From NCBI RefSeq assembly GCF_003020125.1, contig NZ_PYFW01000017.1:1-62874 (forward strand): DNA of 62,874 nucleotides, read 5' to 3'. The notes under the pieces are model-generated. The model made no database searches. It saw only the letters and a list, made by a program, of their open reading frames with translations, and was not told where the DNA came from. The translations under genes and the position numbers were made by a program. The stretch is from Bradyrhizobium sp. MOS003. GTDB lineage: Bacteria; Pseudomonadota; Alphaproteobacteria; Rhizobiales; Xanthobacteraceae. Shown piece after piece: positions 17,803-26,969 of the stretch. Positions within the stretch are counted from its first letter, which is position 1, and every line of letters begins with the position of its first letter.

Positions 17803-18822
17803 ATGTCGATCGACAATTCCAGTGCCACGCAGACGGCGGTTCTCGATCCGTCGCGGGCGCGCGTCGCCGGTGCGATCAAGCAGGCCTCGAACGTTTCGGG
17901 CGTCAGCTTCCAGTACATGCTGACCACCGCCAAGATGGAATCGGATTTCGATCCGAAGGCCGGAGCCACCACGTCATCCGCGCACGGGCTCTATCAGTTC
18001 ATCGACCAGACCTGGCTCGGCACGGTGAAGGAGGCTGGCCCCCAGCTCGGCTACGGCAATTATGCCAACGCAATCTCCAGGACGACTTCGGGCGGCTACG
18101 CCGTCGACGATCCCGCGATGAAGCGGTCGATCATGAAGCTGCGCGACGATCCCGAGGCCGCCTCCAGCATGGCCGCGGCGCTGACGCAGTCGAACAGCTT
18201 CAAGCTGACGGGCCTGCTCGGACGCAGGCCGAGCGACAGCGAACTCTACATGGCGCATTTCATGGGCGTCGGCGGGGCCGCAAAACTGATCGCCAACGCC
18301 GAGGACAATCCGCAAGCCGTCGGCGCGCGGCTGTTTCCCAATGCGGCCTCCGCCAACCGCTCGATCTTCTATGCCAAGGATGGCCGCGCCCGCAGCGTCT
18401 CCGAAGTCTATTCGGTGCTGGACGCGCGCTATGCCAGCGCGGCCAACTCAAAAACGACCCGCAGCGCGATGGCGATGTATGGCGGCACACCGTCGACCAC
18501 CGAGGTTGCGAGCGCGAGCGGCGTGCAGCCCACCGTGCCCGTCATCGACAACGCCGCCTATCTCCAGACCTTCCCGACCACGCGCGCAGTAACACCCGTC
18601 AGCGCGACGTCGCCGACGACGGTGGCGGAGAATGCCCCGAGCACACCGGTGTTTCGTTCGATCTATCAGCCCGGCGATGTCACGCAGCCGGTCTCGACCA
18701 CGGTGCAGAAATTGTGGGGCAACAACGCCTCGCTCAACTCGGTTGCATCCGCGACGCCGGATGTGCGGCCGCCGCAGCCGCTCGATCTGTTCAGCGATCG
18801 CAGCGGCACGTTCTCGAGCTGA
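17803..18822 (+). CDS. Lytic transglycosylase-like protein (SLT domain)
   Basis: 339 aa. Residues about 25-175 resemble a goose-lysozyme/SLT domain: SGVSFQYMLTTAKMESDFDP (catalytic Glu in KMESDF), SSAHGLYQFIDQTWL, and a later ELYMAHFMGVGGAAKLI segment. The remaining 170 residues are Ser/Thr/Pro/Val-rich, probably an unstructured tail. There is no Sec signal, so it may be exported by the flagellar apparatus or another specialised system. ATG 17803 is chosen at the start of conserved sequence; a TTG at 17761 is open. The CtrA-type box upstream fits a flagellar or cell-cycle role; cutting of peptidoglycan is inferred from the domain. Confidence 0.87.
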   Translation: MSIDNSSATQTAVLDPSRARVAGAIKQASNVSGVSFQYMLTTAKMESDFDPKAGATTSSAHGLYQFIDQTWLGTVKEAGPQLGYGNYANAISRTTSGGYAVDDPAMKRSIMKLRDDPEAASSMAAALTQSNSFKLTGLLGRRPSDSELYMAHFMGVGGAAKLIANAEDNPQAVGARLFPNAASANRSIFYAKDGRARSVSEVYSVLDARYASAANSKTTRSAMAMYGGTPSTTEVASASGVQPTVPVIDNAAYLQTFPTTRAVTPVSATSPTTVAENAPSTPVFRSIYQPGDVTQPVSTTVQKLWGNNASLNSVASATPDVRPPQPLDLFSDRSGTFSS

Positions 18823-18828
18823 TCCTCG

Positions 18829-18882
18829 CTCTCGTGTCCCGGACGCGCTGCAGCGTGAAACGCTGCCGCAGAGCCGGGACCT
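18829..18882. repeat. Short copy of the GC-rich palindromic repeat
   Basis: CTCTCGTGTCCCGGACGC followed by GCAGAGCCGGGACCT; a truncated relative of the units at 126-284 and 413-563. Lies just downstream of the transglycosylase gene. Confidence 0.65.
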
Positions 18883-18911
18883 AGCCGCGAACGCCTCTCG
18901 AGATTTTGCCC

Positions 18912-18926
18912 TTAACAAATCCTCAA
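18912..18926 (+). promoter_or_regulatory. Near-match CtrA-type site
   Basis: TTAACAAATCCTCAA, i.e. TTAA-N7-TCAA, one mismatch from consensus, 108 nt before the DUF2336 gene. Weaker than the site at 17710. Confidence 0.3.
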
Positions 18927-19033
18927 CGAAACCAGCCAGTTATGGTGAACGCTTTGTTAAGCGTCGTGGTTTATTTTTTGTTGCAGGTGACGAGCCGTCA
19001 CCATTTTCGTTTGTTGTGTAAGCCGGAAGCAGC

Positions 19034-20209
19034 ATGATTGTTCGGCAGTTCATCAATTGGATCAGGACGGCGCCTGCCGGCGACCGGGCCGAGGCCACAC
19101 GGGCGTTGGCCCGGGCCTGGCTGATCTCGGATCTTTCTCATGACGACCGCATCGCCGCCGAAGGCGCGCTCCTGATGCTGCTCGACGATCCCTCGCCGCT
19201 GGTGCGGCAGGCGATGGCCGAGGCGTTTGCGCGCAGCACGGATGCGCCGGCCTCGATCGTGCGGGCGCTGTCGGCGGACCAGCCGACCGTCGCACTGCCC
19301 GTGCTCGAACATTCTCCGCTGTTGATCGATGCCGATCTCGTCGACATCGTCGCGACCGGGAATGACGAGGTGCAATGCGCGGTTGCCCGCCGCATCGCGC
19401 TGCCGGTTTCGGTCTGCGCTGCCATTGCCGAAGTCGGCTGCGCGGCGGCCGCGCTGGAGCTGATCGAGAATCCTCACGCAGAACTCGCGCCGTTCTCATG
19501 GCACCGCATCGTCGAGCGTCACGGCCATCTCGCTGCGATCCGCGAGGCGATGCTGGTGCTGGACGATCTGCCGGCGGCAACCCGCGCCGCGCTGGTGGCC
19601 AAACTCTCCGAGACGCTGGCGCAATTCGTCGTGGCGCGAAACTGGCTTAGCGCCGACCGCGCGGAACGCATCGCGCTCGAGGCGCGCGACCGCTCAACCA
19701 TGAATATCGCGGCGCGCTCGCGCGGCGAGGACATGCAAGGCCTGGTGCGGCACCTGCGCATTACCGGCCAGCTCACCGCCGGCTTGATCCTGCGCGCGCT
19801 GCTGTCCAGCAATCTCGATTTGTTCGACGCGGCGCTGGCCGAGCTTGCCGACCTGCCGCTGGCGCGCGTCTCCGCGCTGCTGCACGACCGCGGCGGCAAC
19901 AGCCTGCACGCGGTGCTCCGGCGTGCCGGGCTGCCCGAGGTGACGTTCGCGGCGTTCCAGGTCGCGCTCGACGCGTGCCACGAGCAGGGCTTTGTCGACA
20001 GCGACCACGGCGCGGTGAGGCTGCGCCGGCGCATGGTCGAGCGCGTGCTCACCCATTGCGAGACCGACCGCGGGGCCACCGAGCCGCTGATGGTCCTGCT
20101 GCGCCGCTTCGCCACGGAATCCGCGCGCGAGGAGGCGCGGCTGTTCTGCGACGAGCTGGTCGCGGATGATGCGATCGATGTGGTTTACGACGATCTGATC
20201 GCGGCGTAG
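19034..20209 (+). CDS. DUF2336 protein (alpha-helical repeat)
   Basis: 391 aa with no signal peptide or membrane helix. Sequence is made of short helical repeats: HDDRIAAEGALLMLLDDPSPLVRQAMAEAF and the following blocks look HEAT-like, and the layout matches the alphaproteobacterial DUF2336 family. Such proteins are often found near chemotaxis or response-regulator genes; here a receiver and an HPt gene follow downstream on the other strand. Probably a scaffold or adaptor; molecular function unknown. Confidence 0.85.
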   Translation: MIVRQFINWIRTAPAGDRAEATRALARAWLISDLSHDDRIAAEGALLMLLDDPSPLVRQAMAEAFARSTDAPASIVRALSADQPTVALPVLEHSPLLIDADLVDIVATGNDEVQCAVARRIALPVSVCAAIAEVGCAAAALELIENPHAELAPFSWHRIVERHGHLAAIREAMLVLDDLPAATRAALVAKLSETLAQFVVARNWLSADRAERIALEARDRSTMNIAARSRGEDMQGLVRHLRITGQLTAGLILRALLSSNLDLFDAALAELADLPLARVSALLHDRGGNSLHAVLRRAGLPEVTFAAFQVALDACHEQGFVDSDHGAVRLRRRMVERVLTHCETDRGATEPLMVLLRRFATESAREEARLFCDELVADDAIDVVYDDLIAA

Positions 20210-20227
20210 CAGGATCCGCAAATTCCG

Positions 20228-20305
20228 CCATTGCGAGCGCAGCGAAGCAATCCAGACTGTTCCCGCGGAGGATTTTGGATCGCTTCGCTGCGCTGGCAAT
20301 GACGA
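20228..20305. repeat. REP-like palindrome, copy 2
   Basis: CCATTGCGAGCGCAGCGAAG...CAATCC answered by GGATCGCTTCGCTGCGCTGG, then CAATGACGA. Same family as 298-385 and 61176-61256. Between the 3' ends of the DUF2336 and HPt genes, where a bidirectional terminator could act. Confidence 0.75.
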
Positions 20306-20323
20306 ACGGAAAGAGCCGAGCCC

Positions 20324-20902
20324 TTACTCCGCCGGTGCGATGCTCGGCGCCAGGATCACCTCGAGGTGCTCGGGGCGGTCGCGGTTGACGTCGGCGAGAT
20401 AGTCGTCGGCGACCTTGCGCAGGCGGCGGCTGAGCTCGGCGGAGACGCTGATGCTGTCGAGCCTGGTGTTCTCGTGCAGGATGGCGAGGATGGCGTTGAT
20501 GTGGTGGGTGAACAGTTCGGCCGGGACCTCTTCAAGATCAGGCGCGTGCTCGATGACGCGGCACAGGCTCTCGGCAATTCCCGCCGCGGCCGGATAGCCG
20601 AATGTCACTGCGTCGCCCTTGATGTCGTGGGCGGCGTGGAACAGCTCGTCGCGCCGCTCCCTGGTGAACCCGTCGTTGCCGATGGCGAGATAGGCGGCCG
20701 ACAGGCGATTGACCTCCGTCGTCATCCACTGCTTGAACTCGCCGGACAGGCTCGCGAGTGCCTGCTCGGCACGGGCGACCGGATCGTCCGTGTCCTTTTC
20801 GTCGACCCGGCGCAGCACCTTCCGCAGCGGGTTCGGCTGCGTGATGATCTGATGCGTGGCGAAGGCCGTGACCTCGATGTCCCTTGCGCTGTTCTTCGCC
20901 AT
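20324..20902 (-). CDS. Histidine phosphotransfer (HPt) domain protein
   Basis: 192 aa from ATG 20902. The HPt helix contains HAAHDIKGDAVTFGYPAAA, with the phosphorylatable histidine at H92 followed by DIKG. N-terminal 50 residues are charged and probably flexible. It is only 28 nt downstream of a receiver-domain gene on the same strand, so it probably receives phosphate from or passes it to that receiver. No histidine kinase is encoded nearby. Confidence 0.88.
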   Translation of the reverse strand: MAKNSARDIEVTAFATHQIITQPNPLRKVLRRVDEKDTDDPVARAEQALASLSGEFKQWMTTEVNRLSAAYLAIGNDGFTRERRDELFHAAHDIKGDAVTFGYPAAAGIAESLCRVIEHAPDLEEVPAELFTHHINAILAILHENTRLDSISVSAELSRRLRKVADDYLADVNRDRPEHLEVILAPSIAPAE

Positions 20903-20930
20903 GATGCCTGCCTCGTCTGAAGCCGTTGCG

Positions 20931-21476
20931 CTAGATGGTGGAGCGGGCCTTGTCGAGCAGCGAGGGCTGCTGCAGCACCTCGTGCTTTTCGCCGACGCGG
21001 CGCTCGGGACCCATATAGGCGGAATTGGTGTTGCGGCGCCGGTCTGGCCCGAAATAGGTCTTGGTCTTGATGAAGGGGCGGGGATTGGCGACCACGTTGA
21101 GGATGCGCTGATAGAGCCCCTTGGCCGAGATCGGCTTGGCCAGGAATTCGGTGACGCCGGCATCGCGCGCCACGGTTACGCGGCGCTTCTCGGAATGGCC
21201 GGTCAGCATGATGATCGGGGCGTAAGGGTTGCCCTTGGATTCCGGCTGCCGGATCATCTGCGCCAGTTCGAGCCCGTCGAAGATCGGCATCGCCCAGTCG
21301 GCGATGACGATGTCGGGCACGTAATGGCTGTACATTTCCAGCGCGGTGGCACCGTCCTCGGCCTCGTAGACTTCGCGCGCGCCGAACGAATGCAGCAGCG
21401 TCCGCAGGATGCGGCGCATGTGCGGGTTGTCGTCGCAAATGAGGAAGCGCAGCTTGTTGAAATCGATGCGGAACAT
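20931..21476 (-). CDS. Single-domain response regulator (CheY-like)
   Basis: 181 aa. Receiver domain residues: acidic pair D15-D16, phosphoacceptor D60 (IADWAMP), T92 (MLTGHS) and K114 (LAKPIS). After about residue 130 comes a tail with FGPDRRR and MGPERR repeats, a feature of some alphaproteobacterial CheY-like proteins; no DNA-binding output is present. Together with the HPt gene it likely forms a phosphorelay segment. An 11-bp inverted repeat sits 25 nt upstream. Confidence 0.92.
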   Translation of the reverse strand: MFRIDFNKLRFLICDDNPHMRRILRTLLHSFGAREVYEAEDGATALEMYSHYVPDIVIADWAMPIFDGLELAQMIRQPESKGNPYAPIIMLTGHSEKRRVTVARDAGVTEFLAKPISAKGLYQRILNVVANPRPFIKTKTYFGPDRRRNTNSAYMGPERRVGEKHEVLQQPSLLDKARSTI

Positions 21477-21500
21477 GACGCCTGGGCCAGAGCGGTCAAC

Positions 21501-21535
21501 CTTCGTTAACCATATCGCGGCGGGGGTTAACGAAG
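21501..21535 (-). promoter_or_regulatory. 11-bp perfect inverted repeat upstream of the response regulator
   Basis: CTTCGTTAACC (21501-21511) and GGTTAACGAAG (21525-21535) are perfect arms 13 bp apart. GTTAACC is a word frequent in alphaproteobacterial cell-cycle and motility promoters. It lies between the nadK stop and the receiver gene start, so it could be an operator for the receiver-HPt unit. Confidence 0.5.
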
Positions 21536-21575
21536 CGTTGCGACCGAAGCTGCGGCGACTGGCGGGAAGGCGGCT

Positions 21576-22355
21576 TCAGTAGCCGAACTGCTCGCGCAGG
21601 ATCCGCTCTTCCAGGCTATGGCCGGGGTCGAACAGCATGCGCATCGAGATGCTCTTGTCGGAGAGAATCTCGACACGCCGGACCCTGCGTACCTCCTCAT
21701 GGTCGGCGACGGCCGCGACCGGGCGCTTGTCGTCCTCCAGCACCTCGATCACGACATAGGCGGTGTTGGGCAGCAGGGCGCCGCGCCAGCGCCGCGGCCG
21801 GAAGGCGCTGATCGGGGTCAGCGCCAGAAGGGCGGCGTTGATCGGCAGGATGGGGCCCTGCGCCGACAGATTGTAGGCCGTCGAGCCGGCTGGCGTTGCC
21901 ACGATGATGCCGTCGGCGATCAGCTCGGGCATGCGCTCGCGCTCGTCGATCAGGATCCGGAGGTGCGCGGCCTGCGAGGTCTGCCGGAACAGGTAGACCT
22001 CGTTGATGGCGTGGTGCAGGTGGACGCGGTCGTTGACGTCGGTCGCGCGCATCAGGAGCGGATTGATCTCGGATTCATGCGCCGTCTCGAGCCGCGCGCG
22101 CAGATCGTGCGGCGAGTATTCGTTCATCAGGAAGCCGACGGTGCCGCGATGCATGCCGTAGATCGGTTTTCCCGTGTGCATGTTCTGGTGCAGCGTCTGG
22201 AGCATCAGCCCGTCGCCGCCCAGCGCGACCACGATGTCGGCCTCCTCCAGGTCGCAATTGCCATAGTCCCTGGTGAGCTGGCCGAAGGCGGCCTGCGCCT
22301 CGCTGCTCGGGCTGGCGACGAAGGCAATGCGGTCGTATCGCGGAGGCTTGGTCAT
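21576..22355 (-). CDS. nadK: NAD kinase
   Basis: Phosphorylates NAD+ to NADP+. 259 aa, usual for alphaproteobacteria. GGDG at residues 46-49 (VVALGGDGLMLQ), then the NE motif in HHAINEVYL, and DGIIVATPAGSTAYNLSAQGP with the conserved substrate-binding loop. It precedes the receiver-HPt pair on the same strand with a 99-nt gap, so it is likely its own unit. Start ATG 22355. Confidence 0.97.
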   Translation of the reverse strand: MTKPPRYDRIAFVASPSSEAQAAFGQLTRDYGNCDLEEADIVVALGGDGLMLQTLHQNMHTGKPIYGMHRGTVGFLMNEYSPHDLRARLETAHESEINPLLMRATDVNDRVHLHHAINEVYLFRQTSQAAHLRILIDERERMPELIADGIIVATPAGSTAYNLSAQGPILPINAALLALTPISAFRPRRWRGALLPNTAYVVIEVLEDDKRPVAAVADHEEVRRVRRVEILSDKSISMRMLFDPGHSLEERILREQFGY

Positions 22356-22595
22356 GGCTTGTCGGGCAGGGCCCCTGGCTGGAGGAAGTTCCGCCGGGCT
22401 CGTCTATACGAGGTGGGCCTGCATTGTCGAGGATGACCGGGTCTCAGGGCAAACGGCTGATTGTCGATCTGGAGAACAAAACGGGTTGATTTGAGCCAGC
22501 CCGGGCGCCACCGGACCGATGATCCCGCAAACCGTCGCAATTCCTCGCTAGCTACGATGCGCGCCGGCTGTGATAGCGGGGCAGGGAGAACGATC

Positions 22596-24164
22596 ATGCT
22601 CACGATCTTGCCGACGCTGCGACGAACCGGGCTCGTGCTGGCCGTGTCCGCGATCGCGCTTACGGGCGTTGCGCGCGCGGAAGATGCGCAGCAGCCTCGC
22701 TCCGAGGCGGCATCGCCGGCGGCACAGAAGGGCGGGCGCGCAGGCAGCGCTCAAAGCGCGACGCAGGCCTCGCCGTCCGCGGCCGAGCCACACCGTCTCC
22801 CGCCGGATTCAACCACGAAGCAGACGCTCGATCTGCCCGGCCGCAGCCTCAACTTCACCGCGACGGCCGGCTCCATCCGCGTGTTCGACGGCAAGGGCGA
22901 GCCGCTCGCCGACATCGCTTATACGTCCTACCAGCTCGACGGCGCCGATCGCGCCACGCGCCCGGTCACGTTTCTGTTCAACGGCGGGCCGGGCGCGTCC
23001 TCGGCGTGGCTCCAATTCGGGGCGGCCGGTCCATGGCGGCTGCCGCTCGACGGCGAAGGGTTGTCACCGTCAGCTTCGCCCGAGGTGAAGCCGAACGCGG
23101 AGACCTGGCTCGATTTCACCGATCTCGTCTTCATCGATCCCGTCAGCACCGGCTACAGCCGCTTCATCGCGAGCGGCGAGGACGCGCGAAAATCGTTCTA
23201 CTCCGTCGACGGCGACGCCAACGCCATCGCGCTGGTGATCCGCCGCTGGCTCGAGAAGCACGACCGGCTGACCTCGCCGAAATACATCGCGGGCGAGAGC
23301 TATGGCGGCATTCGCGGGCCGAAAGTGGTGCGTCAGTTGCAGATCCAGCACGGCGTCGGCATCAAGGGCCTGATCCTGGTGTCGCCGCTACTGGATTTCC
23401 GCGAGTTCACCGGCACCAGCCTCCTGCAATATGTCGCGACCTTGCCGAGCTATGTGGCGGTGGCGCGCGAAGCCAAAGGACCGGTCAAGCGCGCCGATCT
23501 CGCCGACGTCGAGGCCTACGCGCGCAGCGAATTCCTGGCGGACCTCGTCAAAGGCGAGGCGGACAAGGAGGCGACCAATCGGCTTGCCGACAAGGTCGCC
23601 GCGCTCACCGGCATCGACCCGGCGGTGAGCCGCAGGCTCGCCGGCCGTTTCGACGTCGGCGAATTCCGCCGCGAACTTGACCGCAAGAACGGCAAGGTGA
23701 CGGGACGTTACGACGCCTCCGTACGCGGCTTCGATCCCTATCCGGATTCGAGCAGCTCGCGGTTCGGCGACCCCTCGGGCGATGCGCTGCAGGCACCGCT
23801 GACCAGCGCTGCGGTCGACGTGCTCACGCGCAAGCTCAACTGGCGGCCCGACGGCTCCTATGAAGTCCTCAATGGCGCCGTGGAAGGTCACTGGGATTTC
23901 GGCCGTGGCATCAACCCGCCGCAATCGGTGTCCGAACTGCGCCAGATCCTCGCCACCGATGCCAAGCTGAACGTGTTGGTCGGGCACGGTCTGTTCGACC
24001 TTGCCACGCCCTATTTCGGCACGAAACGGGTGCTCGATCAGATGCCGGCCTTCGCGACCCAGCGCGTGAAATTCGTCGTCTATCCCGGCGGCCACATGTT
24101 CTATTCGCAAGGCGGCTCGCGGCAGGCGTTTCGCAGCGAGGTCGAGGCGCTGGTCAGGGAGTAG
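22596..24164 (+). CDS. Exported serine carboxypeptidase-like (S10) hydrolase
   Basis: 522 aa from ATG 22596 behind AGGGAGA. Sec signal peptide ending GVARAEDA, then an Ala/Gln-rich linker to about 60. S10 features: FLFNGGPGASSAWLQFG (oxyanion hole), catalytic serine in AGESYGG near residue 235, aspartate in GLFDLATP near 466 and histidine in YPGGHMFY near 497. Bacterial S10-like proteins of this type lack the propeptide. It probably works in the periplasm as a carboxypeptidase or acyl hydrolase; substrate unknown. The 3' end overlaps the convergent hydrolase gene by 11 nt. Confidence 0.9.
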   Translation: MLTILPTLRRTGLVLAVSAIALTGVARAEDAQQPRSEAASPAAQKGGRAGSAQSATQASPSAAEPHRLPPDSTTKQTLDLPGRSLNFTATAGSIRVFDGKGEPLADIAYTSYQLDGADRATRPVTFLFNGGPGASSAWLQFGAAGPWRLPLDGEGLSPSASPEVKPNAETWLDFTDLVFIDPVSTGYSRFIASGEDARKSFYSVDGDANAIALVIRRWLEKHDRLTSPKYIAGESYGGIRGPKVVRQLQIQHGVGIKGLILVSPLLDFREFTGTSLLQYVATLPSYVAVAREAKGPVKRADLADVEAYARSEFLADLVKGEADKEATNRLADKVAALTGIDPAVSRRLAGRFDVGEFRRELDRKNGKVTGRYDASVRGFDPYPDSSSSRFGDPSGDALQAPLTSAAVDVLTRKLNWRPDGSYEVLNGAVEGHWDFGRGINPPQSVSELRQILATDAKLNVLVGHGLFDLATPYFGTKRVLDQMPAFATQRVKFVVYPGGHMFYSQGGSRQAFRSEVEALVRE

Positions 24165-25539
24165 GGCGGCGCTTGCGCGGCTTGTATTTGCGCTCAATCT
24201 CGCGCGCGACGACGCTCGCCGGCTTCAGATTGGCACCGGCGATCCAGACGTCGCTGACCTTGCCGCGCTTGTCGCGGATCCGTCGCACCGGCTCGCCGTA
24301 ACTTGAATAGCCAGCGGCGGAGACGAGCTTGCCGGTGTCGCGGCCGGTCACCTCGATCTCGGCAGCATCCATGAACGGATTGATGAATTGCGGATTGGCG
24401 ACGAGCACGCGGTTGCCCGCGGGCACGAGGTCGGTCGCGCCCCAGATCGTCCACCAGCGGCCGTTCCAGTCGCGCAGGCGGCGGTCGGCCGAACCGCGCG
24501 TCCTGAATGTGCGCAGGATCTGCATCGCGCCATCCATCCAGAACGGCGCGCCGCCGTCGATGGAGTTGCTGATGATGCTGATCGTGAGTTCGCAGGCCGG
24601 GATCGTGCAGGTCCGGGAGATGTAGCCCTGGAAGTGCCCGCCGTGACCGAACCAGTCCCAGCCGTCGGTCTTGCCAGCGCTGATGCCCAGGCCGTAATAG
24701 GCTTCGAAGCTCTGCGGGATACGCCAATGGTGGCGCGTCATCTCGCGGCGGCTCGCGACCGACAATACGCTCTTCCTCGCATTGGGTGCGAGCTGCGCGA
24801 AGAAGCGCGCGGTATCGCCGGCCGTGGCGGCAAAGCCCGTCGCGGACGCCATTGCGTGCGTCGGATTGTCGCCGGGGATGATGCAGCGCACGCCGAGCGG
24901 CACGCGTCGCGTGTGGCCGCGCGCGAACGGTGCGCCCTTGGGAAGCGGCGCGTCCGGCTCGGTCTCGCGCAGGCCTGCAGCCTCGATGACCTCGCGCTTG
25001 ATCCAGACGGAGTAGGGCTCCTTCGCAATGGCCTCGATCACGAGACCGAGCAGGCCGAAGCCGTGATTGGAATATTTGAAACGGGTGCCGGGCTCGATCG
25101 CGGTCGGCAGCTTGAGCTCCGCAAGCAGTTCCTTCGCGTCGAGATAGGGGCGGCGGTCGATGAACTGGCCGGAATCGGCGCCGTCGCGCGTCAGCCCCGC
25201 GCTATGCGAGAGCACCTGCGCGATCGTCGTCTCGGCGACGCGCGGATGCAGCCCGCCGACATATTGGCCGATCGTGTCGTCGAGCCGGAGCTTGCGCCGC
25301 TCGCGCAGCTTCATGAGGCCGGCCGAGGTGAAGCTCTTGGAATGGGAGGCGATGCGGAAGCGGTGGCGCGGGGTGAGCTTCTCGCCGGTGTCGAGATTGG
25401 CGAGGCCGAACGCAGGCTCGGCGACGATTTCGCCGCGATGGGCGAAGGCGACGATGACGCCAGGCTGCTGGATCGTCGTCAGTTGGAATTCGATCCAGGA
25501 GCCGATGTAGTCGATCGCGGATCGCAGCCACGGGTCCAT
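24154..25539 (-). CDS. SxxK serine hydrolase, class C beta-lactamase fold
   Basis: 461 aa without a signal peptide. Active-site motifs: S65-H-S-K68 (SxxK), KYSN (about 154-157, YxN) and HGG (about 296-298). The C-terminal 120 residues form an added domain (WNGRWWTIWGATDLVPAG...), typical of D-aminopeptidase / esterase-like members with a beta-barrel lipocalin-type extension. Probably a cytoplasmic peptidase or esterase. The gene is separated from the TPR gene upstream by a strong hairpin terminator. Confidence 0.88.
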   Translation of the reverse strand: MDPWLRSAIDYIGSWIEFQLTTIQQPGVIVAFAHRGEIVAEPAFGLANLDTGEKLTPRHRFRIASHSKSFTSAGLMKLRERRKLRLDDTIGQYVGGLHPRVAETTIAQVLSHSAGLTRDGADSGQFIDRRPYLDAKELLAELKLPTAIEPGTRFKYSNHGFGLLGLVIEAIAKEPYSVWIKREVIEAAGLRETEPDAPLPKGAPFARGHTRRVPLGVRCIIPGDNPTHAMASATGFAATAGDTARFFAQLAPNARKSVLSVASRREMTRHHWRIPQSFEAYYGLGISAGKTDGWDWFGHGGHFQGYISRTCTIPACELTISIISNSIDGGAPFWMDGAMQILRTFRTRGSADRRLRDWNGRWWTIWGATDLVPAGNRVLVANPQFINPFMDAAEIEVTGRDTGKLVSAAGYSSYGEPVRRIRDKRGKVSDVWIAGANLKPASVVAREIERKYKPRKRRPTP

Positions 25540-25589
25540 TGCACACCAATTTGCTGGGAAAATCGATGCGCGAGGCTAACCGAGAAAGC

Positions 25590-25623
25590 CGAACGGGCAC
25601 AACCGAAAGGTTGTGCCCGTTCG
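25590..25623 (-). terminator. 15-bp perfect hairpin terminator
   Basis: Arms 25590-25604 and 25609-25623 (CGAACGGGCACAACC and its exact complement) around a GAAA tetraloop. On the minus strand the stem is followed by GGCTTTCTC, a short U-rich run. It ends the TPR gene and separates it from the hydrolase. Confidence 0.85.
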
Positions 25624-25645
25624 CGAGAATGAAGATGCGATCGTC

Positions 25646-26188
25646 TTAGTAGACGAGCGTCGCGCCGGTCGGCTTGTCGAGCGCCGTCGCAAGCGAGCGA
25701 TACTCGGAGCTGTCGGTGCCGGCGAGCGAGGCGATCTTGTTCAGATGATACTGCGCCTGTTCGCGGTTGCCCTGCTCGAGCTGCCAGAGGCCGTAATACT
25801 GCCAGGTGCGGACGTGGTTCGGATCGTCCTTCAGCGCCAGCTCGTAATAGACCTTCGACGACTGGTAGTCGCCGAGCTTGCGATAGGAGTAGCCGATCAG
25901 GTTGGCGACGTCGGCGACGTCGTCGCGCTTGAGCGACTTCAACTGACCGATCGCGCCGCTGTAGTCGTGGTTGTCGTAGATCGCAGTGTAGGCTGTGCGA
26001 TAGGCGGCGAGGAATTTGGGATCGCTGACGGAAGAGCTCTTCTTCTTGCCCTTCTTGGACGAGGAGTCCGATTTCGGTGGCGACGAGGGCTCGTCACTGC
26101 CGGCGGCATAGGCGCTGGACAGCACCGGCGCGGCCGCCAGCGACATGGCGACCAATCCCGGCACGACAAGCATTGAGAGTTTGCGCAT
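25646..26188 (-). CDS. Exported TPR protein
   Basis: 180 aa. Sec signal peptide (MRKLSMLVVPGLVAMSLAAAP, cut near AYA), then a Ser/Lys-rich linker (SSKKGKKKSSS) and about three tetratricopeptide repeats: YRTAYTAIYDNHDYSGAIGQL, ADVANLIGYSYRKLGDYQSS and VRTWQYYGLWQLEQGNREQA. Probably a periplasmic protein-interaction scaffold. It stands alone between a 250-nt upstream region and a strong terminator. Confidence 0.9.
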   Translation of the reverse strand: MRKLSMLVVPGLVAMSLAAAPVLSSAYAAGSDEPSSPPKSDSSSKKGKKKSSSVSDPKFLAAYRTAYTAIYDNHDYSGAIGQLKSLKRDDVADVANLIGYSYRKLGDYQSSKVYYELALKDDPNHVRTWQYYGLWQLEQGNREQAQYHLNKIASLAGTDSSEYRSLATALDKPTGATLVY

Positions 26189-26439
26189 CTGAATTCTCCC
26201 GTATGGAACGTGGCGATCCTACACGATTGCCCGAAGACCGGAACACCCGTCTGCCGAAAACATTCCCGCTTCGCACGATCCATTCGCCCGGGCGCGGATG
26301 ACAAACTCGTCATCGAGATGAACGGAAGCCTGCCAGCGGCTTCAGACCGGGTTCAGCGCGCCGTCCCTAGGCTCCCACCCACGATCGAAGGGGCGGCGAG
26401 AGGGCGCCGCCTCGAGATCCTTCCAAGAGGAGACCTGCC

Positions 26440-26775
26440 ATGTTGAAGACCATTTCCGCAGCCTTGCTCGCCGCTTCCGTGATCGCAGCCCCGGCCTTCG
26501 CTGCCGAGGCCGGCAAGACCACCACGGCCCCGGTGATCAAGGCCGACCAAAGCCAGACCAAGGCCTCGACCACCGCCGCGAAACCGGACACCGCCATCAA
26601 GGCCGACGCCAAGGTCGACACCAAGTCGAAGGCGATGAATGCCAACGCCGCGGTCACGGCCGACGAGCACAAGGCCGTGCACACCCATCGCCACCACCAC
26701 AAGCATCTGTCGGCAAAGAAGCTGAAGGCGCAGCCTGACGCGACCAAGCCGCTGACCACCGAGAAGCGCAGCTAA
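26440..26775 (+). CDS. Small exported histidine-rich protein
   Basis: 111 aa. Sec signal peptide (LKTISAALLAASVIAAPAFA), then a low-complexity Ala/Lys/Thr/Asp region and a C-terminal cluster VHTHRHHHKHL that could bind metal. ATG 26440 follows AAGAGGAGA with good spacing. No known family; similar small secreted Ala-Lys proteins are common in Rhizobiales. Metal binding is a guess from the histidines. Confidence 0.8.
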   Translation: MLKTISAALLAASVIAAPAFAAEAGKTTTAPVIKADQSQTKASTTAAKPDTAIKADAKVDTKSKAMNANAAVTADEHKAVHTHRHHHKHLSAKKLKAQPDATKPLTTEKRS

Positions 26776-26969
26776 CGGTTGATCCTTGCGCGGCGGCATC
26801 CATTGCCCGCCGCCGGGTGAGGACCTCAGGCCCGGCCGGCGTCCGTGCGAAAGCGCAGGCGCCGGCCGCGGTGCGTTGCGAAGCAAGGCCTGCGGGCAAG
26901 ACCGAATTCCCTTTGCGCGACCTTGCGGCTAGAACGTCCCCCGAGTCTGTTCGAGCGGGAGCGGGACCT

